Of a stretch of DNA of 64,000 nt, positions 37,982-48,161 are shown one piece after another. The translations under genes were made by a program, and so were the position numbers. This stretch comes from an uncultured Clostridium sp. (GTDB lineage: Bacteria > Bacillota > Clostridia > Clostridiales > Clostridiaceae). Below the pieces are notes generated by a model that had not been told where the DNA came from, searched no databases, and saw nothing but the letters and a program-made list of their open reading frames with translations. The stretch is taken from the NCBI RefSeq assembly GCF_947039605.1, contig NZ_CAMQZG010000001.1, positions 62,001 to 126,000 of the forward strand, in the 5' to 3' direction. Every line of letters begins with the position of its first letter. The first letter of the stretch is position 1.

Positions 37982-38524
37982 ATGGAACTTAACTTAGATT
38001 TTATAAATAAATTAAATAATTGCCCAATAAAAAAATTAAAGAAAAACTATAAATTTCTTGGTGAGGGCATTGCTAGAAAAGTCTTCTCTCTTGATGATAA
38101 ATATGTCATAAAAGTTGCTAAAAATGATGATGGCTATCACCAAAACTTTGTAGAAAGATACATCTATGGAAACTGTCCACCACACCTAAAAAAATATCTT
38201 TGCCCAATTTATTACTCAAATGACAGAATAATAATTATGGCAAAAGCTGTCCCTTATAATAAAATCCTTGGAAAGCATGCTTTTGTTAATCCTCGTGACT
38301 TTAGACCAGAAACAACTGCTGTAGAAGACTTAAAACAATTAATTAGTAGCTTCCACCTATACACAGAAGATATTTTTGCATCTCGCTCTTGGGGGGTTAT
38401 TAATGGTGAATTCTTTTTAATTGATTTTGGATGTACCTCTGATTTTGGTGATATGTTTTATGATGGAATCAAAAATATTTATTACATGAATAAAAACACT
38501 AATGATTTGCCAAAAAATAATTAG
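37982..38524 (+). CDS. Kinase-like fold protein
   Basis: A 180-residue protein with a kinase-like N-lobe (glycine loop G27-EGIARKVF, lysine K44 in YVIKVAK) and an IDFGCTSDFGD stretch near 148-158 that looks like the metal-binding DFG. A canonical HRD catalytic loop is not evident. I place the start at the ATG at 37982, 6 bases after GGAG; the ATG 12 bases earlier lacks a ribosome-binding site. Substrate and role unknown. It is distinct from the kinase-like protein at 32324-32917 beyond the shared fold. Confidence 0.6.
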   Translation: MELNLDFINKLNNCPIKKLKKNYKFLGEGIARKVFSLDDKYVIKVAKNDDGYHQNFVERYIYGNCPPHLKKYLCPIYYSNDRIIIMAKAVPYNKILGKHAFVNPRDFRPETTAVEDLKQLISSFHLYTEDIFASRSWGVINGEFFLIDFGCTSDFGDMFYDGIKNIYYMNKNTNDLPKNN

Positions 38525-38608
38525 TAAGTAATATAAACATATATTTGTTATTATCTATATATTTTATTATAATAAGCTTAAATATAATTTAAGAAAGGTG
38601 TGTAACGC

Positions 38609-39847
38609 ATGATAAAAGATTTAGATTTATTATTAGAAAAATATGCAAGACTTGCAGTTCAAATCGGTATTAATATACAAAAAGATCAAGTTCTTGTTAT
38701 AAAATCACCAATAGAATGTGCAGATTTCACAAGAAAATTAGTAAAAGAAGCTTACGAAGTTGGGGCTAAAGAAGTTGTAGTTCATTGGAATGATGAGCAA
38801 ACAGGAAAACTTAAATTTGATTACTCTCCTATGGAAGTGTTTGAAGAGTTCCCACAATGGATTGTAGACTCAAACCTTTCATATGCTGAAAAAGGTGCTG
38901 CTTTCCTTAGTATCTCAGCTTCTGATCCTGAGCTTTTAAAAAATGTTGATCCCAAAAAAATATCAACATTTAGAAAAGCATCAAGTATCGCTACAAGAGA
39001 TTTTAGCGAAAGACTTATGTCAAATGTAAACTCATGGTCAATAGTTTCTATACCTACAGTTGGATGGGCTACAAAAGTCTTCCCAAATGTAAGCACAGAG
39101 GAAGCTATAGATAAACTTTGGGAACAAATCTTTAAAATCGTAAGAGTTGATAAAGAAGACCCTATCGCGGCTTGGACAGAGCATAAAAATAACTTAAAAG
39201 AAAAAATGGATTTCTTAAATTCAAAAAGAATAAAATCACTTCACTACACAAATAGTATCGGAACTGATATAGTTCTTGAACTTCCTGAAAAACATTTATG
39301 GCTTGGTGGAGCTGAAGAAAATAAAGCTGGACATGATTTTATAGCTAACATACCAACAGAAGAAGTATTCTCACTTCCAAAACTTGATGGTGTTAATGGT
39401 ATTGTACACAGTTCAAAACCACTTAACTATGGTGGAAACTTAATTGATAATTTCTCACTAACATTTAAAGATGGTTTAGTTGTAGATTTTACAGCAGAAA
39501 AAGGTTATGATACACTTGCTCATCTTTTAGACACTGATGACGGTGCTAAAAGACTTGGTGAAGTTGCTCTAGTTCCTTTTGACTCACCAATATCAAACTC
39601 AGGTGTTATATTCTATAACACATTATATGATGAAAATGCATCATGTCACTTTGCCCTTGGTAGAGCATACTCAGTATGTATAGAAAAAGGTGAAGATATG
39701 ACAACACAGGAACTTGCAAAAGAAGGAGCTAATGATTCATTAACTCACGTTGACTTTATGCTTGGTACAAAAGATTTATCAATCATTGCAACACTTCAAA
39801 ATGGAGAAACTCTTCAAATATTCAAAAATGGTAACTGGGCTTTTTAA
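38609..39847 (+). CDS. M29 family aminopeptidase (AmpS/PepS type)
   Basis: A 412-residue cytoplasmic metallo-aminopeptidase. Family marks are the N-terminal LDLLLEKYARLAVQIGINIQ, TNSIGTDIVLELPEKHLWLGG, IPTEEVFSLPKLDGVNGIVHSSKPL, and the C-terminal metal-ligand region ENASCHFALGRAYS followed by NDSLTHVDFMLGT. It should remove N-terminal residues from peptides using two divalent metals. AAAGGTG precedes the ATG. Single gene. Confidence 0.93.
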   Translation: MIKDLDLLLEKYARLAVQIGINIQKDQVLVIKSPIECADFTRKLVKEAYEVGAKEVVVHWNDEQTGKLKFDYSPMEVFEEFPQWIVDSNLSYAEKGAAFLSISASDPELLKNVDPKKISTFRKASSIATRDFSERLMSNVNSWSIVSIPTVGWATKVFPNVSTEEAIDKLWEQIFKIVRVDKEDPIAAWTEHKNNLKEKMDFLNSKRIKSLHYTNSIGTDIVLELPEKHLWLGGAEENKAGHDFIANIPTEEVFSLPKLDGVNGIVHSSKPLNYGGNLIDNFSLTFKDGLVVDFTAEKGYDTLAHLLDTDDGAKRLGEVALVPFDSPISNSGVIFYNTLYDENASCHFALGRAYSVCIEKGEDMTTQELAKEGANDSLTHVDFMLGTKDLSIIATLQNGETLQIFKNGNWAF

Positions 39848-39856
39848 GCTTAATAT

Positions 39857-39895
39857 AAAAATATCCTTAGAACATATATGTTCTAAGGATATTTT
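39857..39895. terminator. Bidirectional terminator
   Basis: 17-bp inverted repeat beginning AAAATATCCTTAGAACA with a 5-base centre, T-rich outward on the plus strand and A-rich before it. Shared with the convergent unknown gene. Confidence 0.88.
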
Positions 39896-39902
39896 CTTTA
39901 CA

Positions 39903-41111
39903 CTATTCAAAAATTTTAAGAAGTTGTTTAAATAAATCTACTATTGAGTCATTATAAACTATTTTTTTATCTTCACCTCTATAAATACACCCGCCATTTT
40001 TAAATCCATTCTCTACATCTGATTTTATTTCACTTAAAATCCTTTCATAGTGCTCTTTTTTTTCTTTAATAAACCCTATTTTTTTCTCATCTATTTTCCA
40101 CTCATTTTGCAAAGCATTTATTGTTCTTCCCTCAGCAATCACATACTTTATTCTATCTTCTAAATCTAAAATTCTTTTACCATACCAAAATAAAATATTT
40201 TTGTATTGCTTTGTATTTAAAACATAATATCCTCTTCTTATATCTCTATTCTCTTTTGTATAATTATCTATTTTCAGTATAAACTCACTATTAGCCTGAT
40301 ATATCTTATTCCCATCTATATCTATATTAATATTTAAATTATCATCACCTATATACTCAATTATCATCTGTAATTTTTCTTTTATAATATCAGAAATATA
40401 TATATTTCTTTCCTCTACAGTAACTTCCTTATACTTCATATCTAAGACTTTTGAAAATCTCTTTTTAGCTTCACTAATAATAGAATAACTTCCAGCCCAA
40501 TCTATATGTATCATTTCTTTCTTTTCTAGTTCCACAAGCGTTTTAGCTATACTCTCTGTTGAAAAATAATCATCCATATTTACTATAGAAAACTTAATGA
40601 AATCCTCTATATCCTTCTTCCTTGTATTTTCTCTTTCTGAATTTGCAAAAAGATATAATAACTTCAATGTTTTTTTCACTAAATTTTTATTTTCAGTAAA
40701 TTCTAGTGCAGTACTTTTTATATTTTCAACTTCACTCTCCTCCAAAATATTTTCACAATACTCAAAATAAATATCTATATTTTCAAAAACTATTGTCTTA
40801 ACATAGTTAAAAATATATTCGTTATATTGTGCATTACTTCTAATACCTTTTTCTAAATCTATTCTACTATCTATATACATTCTATCATTTGCAACATACG
40901 ATATTCGTCTATCAGAAATTCCATTATCACTAATTCCTTTAGCCTCTAAAATATCACGAAGATCTTCTCTATTATTTAAATACTCTTCTAAAGCACCTTT
41001 TATTCTAAGGGCTGCAACAATGCTTTCACTTTCATTAAAACTTTCTTTATTATTTATCAATTTATAAAATCTGTACCATTTTTCAAATGCTTTTTCAATT
41101 AAATTTCCCAT
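39903..41111 (-). CDS. Unknown 402-residue protein
   Basis: I start at the ATG at 41111, 6 bases after AGG (with GGGAGG a little further up); a TTG 11 codons earlier is less likely. The product is acidic-basic mixed, mainly helical, soluble, without signal peptide or membrane segment. Residues about 165-235 (TRKKDIEDFIKFSIVNMDDYFS... LVELEKKEMIHIDWAG) look like a winged-helix DNA-binding module, and about 300-375 is coiled-coil-like. No enzyme motif found. It is divergent from a small helix-turn-helix protein, which may regulate it. Confidence 0.6.
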   Translation of the reverse strand: MGNLIEKAFEKWYRFYKLINNKESFNESESIVAALRIKGALEEYLNNREDLRDILEAKGISDNGISDRRISYVANDRMYIDSRIDLEKGIRSNAQYNEYIFNYVKTIVFENIDIYFEYCENILEESEVENIKSTALEFTENKNLVKKTLKLLYLFANSERENTRKKDIEDFIKFSIVNMDDYFSTESIAKTLVELEKKEMIHIDWAGSYSIISEAKKRFSKVLDMKYKEVTVEERNIYISDIIKEKLQMIIEYIGDDNLNINIDIDGNKIYQANSEFILKIDNYTKENRDIRRGYYVLNTKQYKNILFWYGKRILDLEDRIKYVIAEGRTINALQNEWKIDEKKIGFIKEKKEHYERILSEIKSDVENGFKNGGCIYRGEDKKIVYNDSIVDLFKQLLKIFE

Positions 41112-41316
41112 ATCTAGCCTAAATCCTCCCAAATCTTGAAACAAATCTCTATAAAATTATGTTTTCCTTTTAAATTATATACTAAATTATATATTTAAAT
41201 AAAATAATCATAAAATCATTAGCTATAATCTTTTTTTTACATATATTATAATATAATAGCAGATGTATGCTATAAATATTGCGAACTTAAAAAAATTTTA
41301 AAATAAGGTGATACTA

Positions 41317-41562
41317 ATGAATGATTACAACTCTAATGAGTTACTTACAGTAAAAGAACTCTCATTTATTTGCAAATATAAATTTAATTCAAAATTATCT
41401 GAAATAACTATCCGCAGTTATATATATAAAAATATAAAAGATGGTCATATAAAATCTATTTTAAATGATAATAAAACATTTGTACATTTTGGTGAATTTA
41501 TAGAATTTCTTTCTAAGAATTACTCAAAATTGGGGTTTAGTTATAATCCAACAATAAATTAA
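41317..41562 (+). CDS. Small HTH/excisionase-like protein
   Basis: An 81-residue protein. The ATG at 41317 follows AAGGTGA by 6 bases; the GTG inside that site is not the start. The segment LLTVKELSFICKYKFNSKLSEITIRSYI reads as a MerR/excisionase-type winged helix, and the C-terminal helix (HFGEFIEFLSKN) fits a dimer or wing. Likely binds DNA. It faces the unknown 402-residue gene across a 205-base AT-rich region holding TATAAT-type boxes. No integrase or att site is seen nearby. Confidence 0.5.
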   Translation: MNDYNSNELLTVKELSFICKYKFNSKLSEITIRSYIYKNIKDGHIKSILNDNKTFVHFGEFIEFLSKNYSKLGFSYNPTIN

Positions 41563-41614
41563 GAACTATCAGTAATTAAAATTAACTAATAGCCTACTTC
41601 TTAAAATAACAAAA

Positions 41615-41660
41615 AGAACCTATAATATCGATTTTTTTAAGTATCTACATTATAGGTTCT
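41615..41660. terminator. Terminator after the chemoreceptor genes
   Basis: AGAACCTATAAT / ATTATAGGTTCT with a 22-base loop. The minus strand continues TTTTTG, so it ends the chemoreceptor transcript; the plus side is also T-rich. Confidence 0.75.
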
Positions 41661-41671
41661 ATCTTTTTATG

Positions 41672-42982
41672 TTAAATTTTAAATTGAGATAAATTATCTT
41701 TAAGCTCTTTTGCCTTCTCTTCAATCCCCTCAGTAGCAGCTGTTAGTGTTTCCATAGTAGCACTTACTTCCTGTGTTGAGGCCGTAACTTCTTCTGTTGC
41801 TGCTGCAACTTGCTGTGATATCGAAGCTATTTGCTCCATTTCACTTACAACTGATTCTTTATTTACATTTATAAACTCAACAAAGTTTTTAATCTCAAAT
41901 GAATTTTTATTTATGCCTTCCATATCAACTAAAATTTTATCAAATATTTCTTTAGTTTTTGTAACAGCCTCTTCTTGCTCTTTCATAACTAAATTACTCT
42001 CTTCAATTGCCCCTGTAGCTTTTTGTGACTTATTATTTATCTCATCAACAATTCTTTTTATTTCCTCTGTAGAATTTTTTGATTGTTCTGCAAGTTTTCT
42101 AATTTCATCGGCTACTACTGCAAAACCTCTTCCAGCTTCCCCTGCTCTTGCTGCTTCTATACTCGCATTAAGTGCTAAAAGGTTAGTTTGTTCTGTAATT
42201 TGTGAAATACTATTTGAAATTACATTAATTTTATTTGTACTCTTTGATACATCTAAAACAACACTATGGAACTCTAATGAGTTCTTTTTGCTTCTTTCAT
42301 ATTTATCTAAAAGTCCTTTTATTATTCTTTGACCATCTTCCTCTATAAGCTTATTTGATGACTCTGAGGCATTACTCATATTCTCACTAATATACATAAT
42401 ATCATTAAGTTGTGCTGATAAAGCTTCCATTGATGTAACACTCTCATGTACATTATTAGCCTGTTCTATAGCCCCTTTAGAGATTGATTCAATAGCTTTT
42501 GCAACATCTAAAGTAGATGCTGTTGTGCCCTCTGCCATTAAACTTATATTTTTTGATGCTGTTAAAAGAACTTCTGAACTATTATTTATATTACTTATAA
42601 GCGAATGCATTGTATCTATATTTATATTTAAGTCAGTTGCTAATTCTTCAAAATCATCATTTGTTCTTAACTCAACCTTATTCTTTAAATCACCTTTTGT
42701 TACATTAGCTAGAGAGCTCTTTAAAACTTTAAAACTTGACCCTATATCAGAACTTAATGATTTAGCAACCACAATAGATAAAATTAAACTTATAACCATT
42801 GATATCGCAACAGTTACTCTTATATCATTAAGATTTCCATTTGCTATGCCATGTTCATTTAATATACTCTTAGACTGAAAATATATAGTTAATCCTGTTA
42901 TTAATTGAGTAGCTAAGCACACCTTTAAAATTGAAAAACTTATCTTACTTCCAATTGTCTTTTTAATCTTTTTTTCACTCAT
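41672..42982 (-). CDS. Methyl-accepting chemotaxis protein without an extracellular sensor domain
   Basis: The 436-residue receptor has membrane segments at about 15-35 and 55-75 separated by only about 20 residues, so there is no room for an outside ligand domain. A HAMP region (about 75-130) and the methylated coiled coil follow. The signalling tip [20 protein letters not shown] and [16 protein letters not shown] are perfect. It probably senses something within the membrane or cytoplasm, or relays from another receptor. It lies 84 bases after a larger chemoreceptor gene, probably cotranscribed. Confidence 0.92.
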   Translation of the reverse strand: MSEKKIKKTIGSKISFSILKVCLATQLITGLTIYFQSKSILNEHGIANGNLNDIRVTVAISMVISLILSIVVAKSLSSDIGSSFKVLKSSLANVTKGDLKNKVELRTNDDFEELATDLNINIDTMHSLISNINNSSEVLLTASKNISLMAEGTTASTLDVAKAIESISKGAIEQANNVHESVTSMEALSAQLNDIMYISENMSNASESSNKLIEEDGQRIIKGLLDKYERSKKNSLEFHSVVLDVSKSTNKINVISNSISQITEQTNLLALNASIEAARAGEAGRGFAVVADEIRKLAEQSKNSTEEIKRIVDEINNKSQKATGAIEESNLVMKEQEEAVTKTKEIFDKILVDMEGINKNSFEIKNFVEFINVNKESVVSEMEQIASISQQVAAATEEVTASTQEVSATMETLTAATEGIEEKAKELKDNLSQFKI

Positions 42983-43066
42983 CTTTTTCCTCCAATAGTG
43001 TATATAAAATCTTCATATTACTATGCTTATCGTCATAATACAAATTTTATTTAGCCCTTTTATCAA

Positions 43067-45061
43067 TTAAATTTTAAATTTACTCATTTCAGTAGAGAAC
43101 TCATTTGAAATCTTTCCTAAATTATCAGTATATCCACTTAAGTCCTCCATACTAACACTCACTTCTTCTGATCCTGCTGTAACCTCTTGTGAACTAGCTG
43201 CAAACTCTTCTGCAATCTTTGATATTTCTTCTATATCTCTTACCACAGCTACCTTAGTTTTATTTATAGAATCAACTGAATTTTTTATCTCATTAGAGTT
43301 TCTATTTACTATATTCATGTCTAATAAAATCTCCTTAAATATTTCACTTGTTTTATCTACAACAGTTTCTTGTCTACCTATAATCTGAGTATTATCATCC
43401 ATAGCATTTGTAAGTCTTTCAAACTTTTGAATAACTTCATCTACAATAGCTCTAATTTCATTTGTAGAAGTTTTTGATTGTTCTGCAAGTTTTCTTATCT
43501 CGTCTGCTACAACTGCGAACCCTCTTCCATATTCACCAGCTCTTGCTGCCTCTATACTTGCATTAAGTGCTAAAAGATTAGTCTGTTCAGTTATTTGTGA
43601 AATACTATTTGATATAGTATTTATTTTTGTTGCACTACTTGAAACATCTAATACTATATTAGAAAATTCCTTATAGCTCTCCTGTGTTAATTTAAAACTT
43701 GTATTTAAATCTCCAATTACTTTATTCCCATCTGCTTCTATCCTTTTATTTGTTACCTCAGATAAGTCACTCATACCATTACTTTTCTCTGAAATAGCTA
43801 CTAATGAAATGGATAATATTTCTATTTGCTCGCTACATTCTTTGATTTTTCCAACCTGACTAATGCTTCCTCTAGCTATAACTTCAATAGCCTTAGAAAT
43901 TTCTTGTGAAGATATTTTAGTCTCATCAGCCTTGTTATTTATACTATAGCTTGATTCAAGTAATATATCTTTGTTATTATCTATATTTTGTATAAGTCCT
44001 CGCATATTTTCTGTTGCCTTATTTAAAAGACTTGCAAGTTCTCCAAATTCATCACTACTATTTAAATCTATTCTATCTTTTAAATTACCAATTGAAATAT
44101 TTTCAATCCCCTCTGATAATACCTTTAAACCTTTATTAATTCTCTTATTTAATGTTATTGATATAATGATAGTTCCTATTATCATTATTATCATAGACAT
44201 TGCTGTATGTCTTCTTAAAGGATTTAAATCACTACCCATATCTTTTTTAGGTATAAAGCCTATAACACTTCCACCTGTTACTAGCGTATTATCATAAACT
44301 AAAATATTTTTATTCATTCCACTTCCTAAAATTTCAACACCTTGCTTCTCATCCATAAAGGCTACCGCTTCACCATACTTTTCAATACCACCTAATTCAT
44401 TTGCTTCATTTGATGCTGCAATAAAATTATTTTCATGGTCTAATATTCCTATATAACCACTTTGATTTAAATTTATTCCTTCAACTTTTTCTCTTATTTT
44501 ATCTATTCCTACTATAACTCCTATAATTCCAACAACTTCTTTATTACTATTAACCACTTTTCTTGAAATTCTTATAGTATCTTTCTTCATCTTCTCATGG
44601 TAGCTAACTGGTAAAACTAATCCATTATGCTCTGTTTTAATTAAATCGCTATACCATTCTTCTTTTTTATAATTTCTTTTTGTTGTATCAAAAGGTCCTC
44701 TATCACTATATAATCTACCATCTTCTGTCCCAAACATTATTCCATCTATATACGGAGTGTTATTCTTATATGTAGCAAGCAAATCTGAAATATCACTATC
44801 GCTCTTTGCAAACTTCATTACTTTATTAGCCCCTAATATATCTATAGAACCCATTATATTATCAAAATAGTGATTTAATCCTCTTGTAACTTCTTTTACA
44901 AGTGATAAACCACTTTTATTCATATTATCTAAATATAAGTCTTTACTTTGATAATATGTAAATATAGCTAACCCTTGTATTACTATACCAACTATAAGCA
45001 TACTTACTGTAATTCTTGATGAAATACTTCTTGTTTTTTTTTCTTTTACTGTCTTTTGCAT
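43067..45061 (-). CDS. Methyl-accepting chemotaxis protein with dCache sensor
   Basis: A 664-residue receptor: membrane segment at about 18-40, extracellular double-Cache domain (about 40-275, with [13 protein letters not shown] and [17 protein letters not shown], typical of dCache_1), second membrane segment at about 285-305, HAMP, then the signalling coiled coil with the tip [20 protein letters not shown]. Ligand unknown; dCache receptors often bind amino acids. The order with the sensor-less receptor downstream suggests a pair, perhaps a heteromer. Confidence 0.93.
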   Translation of the reverse strand: MQKTVKEKKTRSISSRITVSMLIVGIVIQGLAIFTYYQSKDLYLDNMNKSGLSLVKEVTRGLNHYFDNIMGSIDILGANKVMKFAKSDSDISDLLATYKNNTPYIDGIMFGTEDGRLYSDRGPFDTTKRNYKKEEWYSDLIKTEHNGLVLPVSYHEKMKKDTIRISRKVVNSNKEVVGIIGVIVGIDKIREKVEGINLNQSGYIGILDHENNFIAASNEANELGGIEKYGEAVAFMDEKQGVEILGSGMNKNILVYDNTLVTGGSVIGFIPKKDMGSDLNPLRRHTAMSMIIMIIGTIIISITLNKRINKGLKVLSEGIENISIGNLKDRIDLNSSDEFGELASLLNKATENMRGLIQNIDNNKDILLESSYSINNKADETKISSQEISKAIEVIARGSISQVGKIKECSEQIEILSISLVAISEKSNGMSDLSEVTNKRIEADGNKVIGDLNTSFKLTQESYKEFSNIVLDVSSSATKINTISNSISQITEQTNLLALNASIEAARAGEYGRGFAVVADEIRKLAEQSKTSTNEIRAIVDEVIQKFERLTNAMDDNTQIIGRQETVVDKTSEIFKEILLDMNIVNRNSNEIKNSVDSINKTKVAVVRDIEEISKIAEEFAASSQEVTAGSEEVSVSMEDLSGYTDNLGKISNEFSTEMSKFKI

Positions 45062-45110
45062 TTCTGCCTCCTAATAATATTATTCTAACTTCATACTATT
45101 ATCGAGAAAA

Positions 45111-45152
45111 AAAAAGCTAAATTTAGATATATTAATCTAAATTTAGCTTTTT
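45111..45152 (-). terminator. Intrinsic terminator of the glycine-regulated symporter gene
   Basis: 18-bp inverted repeat beginning AAAAAGCTAAATTTAGAT with a 6-base loop; the minus strand continues in T. It sits 5 bases beyond the symporter stop. Confidence 0.9.
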
Positions 45153-45157
45153 TTATT

Positions 45158-46567
45158 TTATTTATTTTTTAAAATTGCTTGCTTATTACTAAGTTCGATA
45201 AAGAAGTTATTAGTTTCTTCAACTACTACCTTCCTCAAACCTACTATTCCAACTAGGTTTGGAAATGCCATTAATCCATTTACTATATCTGCAACAATAA
45301 ATATAGTCCCAAGTGGCAAGAATGCCCCAATTCCAACCAACGCTATATAAATTATTCTATAATACTTAATAGATTTAACACCCATTAGATATTCTGCACA
45401 TCTTTCCCCATAATAATTCCATCCAAGAATTGTAGTGAAAGCAAAAAACATTAGCCCAATGTTTACTATATATGTCCCTACAATTTCTATTGGAAGTCCT
45501 TCATTAAATGCTGCTGTTGTCAGCGCTGCCCCTTCAAGTAAAGGGTTAGCATATGCCCCTGTGACAACAATAACTATCCCAGTCATTGTGCAGATTATTA
45601 TTGTATCAAAAAAAGTTCCCGTCATTGATATAAGCCCTTGTCTTACTGCTGATTTAGTTTTCGCAGCTGCCGCAGCTATTGGTGCACTACCAAGACCTGC
45701 TTCATTTGAAAAAACTCCTCTTCCAACTCCGGCTTGTATAGCCATTGTTATTGTTATACCCATTACACCACCCATTGCGGCTTGTGGGTTAAAAGCACTT
45801 TCTATAATAAGTGAAATTGCCCCTGGTACTGCTTCATAATTTAAAGCTAAAACTAATAATACTGCAAGTATATATAGCCCAGCCATAAGAGGCACTACCA
45901 TTTCAGATACCTTAGAAATTCTTTTTATCCCTCCAAAAGTTACAAGTGCCACAAGAATTGTAACCACAATTGCTGTAACCCACAAAGGAATATTAAAACT
46001 TATTTGAGCTGCATCTGCAATAGATTTAACTTGCCCAAAAGTTCCTATTCCAAAAAATGCAACTCCTATTCCTAAAAGAGCGAATATCTTCGCTAACCAT
46101 TTAAGTCCTAGTCCTTTTTCAATATAGTACATAGGACCCCCAGCCATATTTCCATTTTCATCAACTTCTCTGTACTTTATTGCAAGAACACCCTCTGCAT
46201 ATTTAGTTGCCATACCAAAAAATGCGGCTACCCACATCCAAAATAAAGCTCCTGGTCCCCCAGCCTTAATAGCAGTTGCTACCCCTACAATATTCCCCGT
46301 ACCAATAGTTGCCGATAATGCTGTACATAAGGCTCCAAAGCTTGATACATCACCCTTTGCATCATCATCTTCTAGTTCCTCATCCTTAGAAAAAATATAC
46401 TTTATCGCAAGTGGAAGTCTAAAAATCTGTAAAAGTTTTAACCTAAAAGTTAAATAGACACCTGTACCAACTAAAAGTATTAAAAGTGGTGGTCCCCAAA
46501 TAAATGAGCTCACCTGACTTAGCACATCATTTATTGATGTTGCCGTTAACGTAGTAAAATTAAACAT
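45158..46567 (-). CDS. AGCS family glycine/alanine:sodium symporter
   Basis: The 469-residue membrane protein has about ten helices and AGCS motifs: ATIGTGNIVGVATAI, GGPMYYIEKGL, GRGVFSNEAGLGSAPIAAAAA. The leader carries a tandem glycine riboswitch, so glycine is the probable substrate and signal. AAGGGGG lies 8 bases before the ATG at 46567, but within a hairpin that can hide it. It ends in a strong terminator. It is a paralogue of the symporter at 16767-18200. Confidence 0.95.
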   Translation of the reverse strand: MFNFTTLTATSINDVLSQVSSFIWGPPLLILLVGTGVYLTFRLKLLQIFRLPLAIKYIFSKDEELEDDDAKGDVSSFGALCTALSATIGTGNIVGVATAIKAGGPGALFWMWVAAFFGMATKYAEGVLAIKYREVDENGNMAGGPMYYIEKGLGLKWLAKIFALLGIGVAFFGIGTFGQVKSIADAAQISFNIPLWVTAIVVTILVALVTFGGIKRISKVSEMVVPLMAGLYILAVLLVLALNYEAVPGAISLIIESAFNPQAAMGGVMGITITMAIQAGVGRGVFSNEAGLGSAPIAAAAAKTKSAVRQGLISMTGTFFDTIIICTMTGIVIVVTGAYANPLLEGAALTTAAFNEGLPIEIVGTYIVNIGLMFFAFTTILGWNYYGERCAEYLMGVKSIKYYRIIYIALVGIGAFLPLGTIFIVADIVNGLMAFPNLVGIVGLRKVVVEETNNFFIELSNKQAILKNK

Positions 46568-46575
46568 AAAAAATA

Positions 46576-46599
46576 CCCCCTTAAATTTCTTTAGGAGGG
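46576..46599 (-). promoter_or_regulatory. Hairpin that sequesters the symporter ribosome-binding site
   Basis: On the minus strand CCCTCCTAAA, a GAAA tetraloop, and TTTAAGGGGG form a 10-bp stem with one C-A mismatch and one G-U pair. The right arm contains the AAGGGGG ribosome-binding site. It lies between the second glycine aptamer and the start and probably is the expression platform, acting on translation. Confidence 0.6.
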
Positions 46600-46648
46600 A
46601 TTACGAAATAGACTACCCCAATTTTTAAAATTAGTTTAGTATTTCCTA

Positions 46649-46836
46649 TCCCCTGTCCTTTTACCTGAGAGTTTCAACAAATTAAATTCTTAAATTAGAA
46701 TTTGCCTTGCTCCTTCGGTGCTCATAATGAGTCTCTCCAGAGGCTCGTCCAGCATGGGTCCACTTTACCTGAAAGATTCCCATCTTCGGTGTATTATTTT
46801 CAAAATAATATCTCTCCCCATGCCTTCATCCGAACT
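46649..46836 (-). promoter_or_regulatory. Tandem glycine riboswitch
   Basis: Minus-strand reading gives two similar aptamers: GGCATGGGGAGAGA...ACACCGAAGATGGG...CTTTCAGGTAAAGTGGACC, then GCCTCTGGAGAGA...AGCACCGAAGGAGCAAG...ACTCTCAGGTAAAAGGACAG. The repeated GGAGAG, ACCGAAG and CAGGTAAAxGGAC blocks are the glycine-aptamer core. The client is an AGCS symporter, a common arrangement in Clostridia. A TATAAA-type -10 lies just upstream near 46865-46880 (minus strand) but the -35 is weak. Confidence 0.95.
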
Positions 46837-47030
46837 CTATTCTTTTTTTCTTTACAACTAAATTTTATACTTTGTTTTTCAAAAAATCAATAGTTTTATT
46901 TACTTGAATTAATACTTTTTTCAAACAAGTTAATTTATAGATATATTTTTTATCTATTCCGTAATTGTAACCATTTTATTTTATTAATTTATTAAAAATA
47001 AAATATTTGAAAATTTCAGAATTCATTTTT

Positions 47031-47984
47031 CTATAATCTATTTCTTACCTCTCCATTATAAAAAGCACTAATATTTTCCATCATATCTTCAAACAATCTA
47101 GTTCTTGCTTCTAAACTTGCCCAAGCTACATGTGGTGTAAATAATAATTTATTTTTGTTTTTAACAGTTAAAAGTATATTATCTACCTTCATAGGTTCTG
47201 CTTCAAAAACATCAAGACCTGCCCCACCAATTAAATTCTCATCAATTGCTTTTGCTAAATCTTTTTCTACAACTATTGGACCTCTTCCAACATTAATAAT
47301 AATTGATGTCTTTTTCATTCTCTTAAAACTCTCATAATTCATAATCCCATTTGTTTTATCATTTAGTGGTGCATGTATTGATATTATATCCGATTTTTCT
47401 AAAAGTTCATCAAAACTTACTCTTTCATAGTCATTGCTTGAATTTTTTCCTGAAGTTGAGTAATATATCACTTTTGCTCCAAAAGCCTCTGCAAGCATAG
47501 CTACTCTTCTACCAATTTTACCAAGACCTACTATCCCAAAAGTTTTACCTTCTACATCCATTATTGTTTGATCTAAATGTGTAAAAGTATCTGATTTTGT
47601 ATAGTTTCCTTCTTTTATATAATTATCATAATACCCTAGCTTATTAGTCAAACTAAAAAGCATTGCAAATGTATGCTGTGCAACTGTATTCGTTGAATAA
47701 CCTGCAACATTTGTAACCGCTATCTCTCTTGATTTAGCATACTCAACATCTATATTATTATACCCTGTTGCCATCTCACAAATTAATTCTAAATTTTTTG
47801 CTTCTTTTAAAGACCCCTCATCTAAAATTACTTTATTAGTTATTACTACATGAGCATCTTTTATTCTATCTCTTACCTCTTCATATGTAGTAAGCTCATA
47901 TGATTTAAAGTTTCCTAAACTATTTAATCTATCAAAATCAAATTTCCCCATTGTCTTTCCATCTAAAAGAACTATGTTCTTCAT
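47031..47984 (-). CDS. D-2-hydroxyacid dehydrogenase
   Basis: A 317-residue NAD(P)-dependent dehydrogenase. The catalytic domain surrounds a Rossmann domain with GLGKIGRRVA (about 150-160). The catalytic Arg (NVGRGPIV region), Glu (AEPM) and His (TPHVAW) are in family order. GYNNID and AGYSTNTVAQHTFAM are typical. Substrate could be glycerate/hydroxypyruvate or another 2-ketoacid; specificity cannot be read. Monocistronic; no clear terminator follows. Confidence 0.9.
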   Translation of the reverse strand: MKNIVLLDGKTMGKFDFDRLNSLGNFKSYELTTYEEVRDRIKDAHVVITNKVILDEGSLKEAKNLELICEMATGYNNIDVEYAKSREIAVTNVAGYSTNTVAQHTFAMLFSLTNKLGYYDNYIKEGNYTKSDTFTHLDQTIMDVEGKTFGIVGLGKIGRRVAMLAEAFGAKVIYYSTSGKNSSNDYERVSFDELLEKSDIISIHAPLNDKTNGIMNYESFKRMKKTSIIINVGRGPIVVEKDLAKAIDENLIGGAGLDVFEAEPMKVDNILLTVKNKNKLLFTPHVAWASLEARTRLFEDMMENISAFYNGEVRNRL

Positions 47985-48094
47985 TTTTCATCACCCCAAT
48001 ATATTTTTTTATCTCTACCTTTATATTACGAGCATTTAGTATACATTTGCAAGATATTTATTAATATTCATTGCCTCATAATTTAATAATCATC

Positions 48095-48132
48095 AAAAAA
48101 AAGTGAGCCTCCTTACTCTGGATGCTCACTTT
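48095..48132 (-). terminator. Intrinsic terminator of the SulP gene
   Basis: AAAGTGAGC / GCTCACTTT on the minus strand, loop of 15 bases, then eight T. Confidence 0.85.
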
Positions 48133-48161
48133 ATCATTTTTTAAATTTTTTTTAATTTAAG

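Noticed and set aside
46702-46893. Plus-strand open frame of 63 codons
   Set aside because: It lies inside the tandem glycine riboswitch on the other strand and its sequence mirrors the aptamer repeats. No ribosome-binding site.
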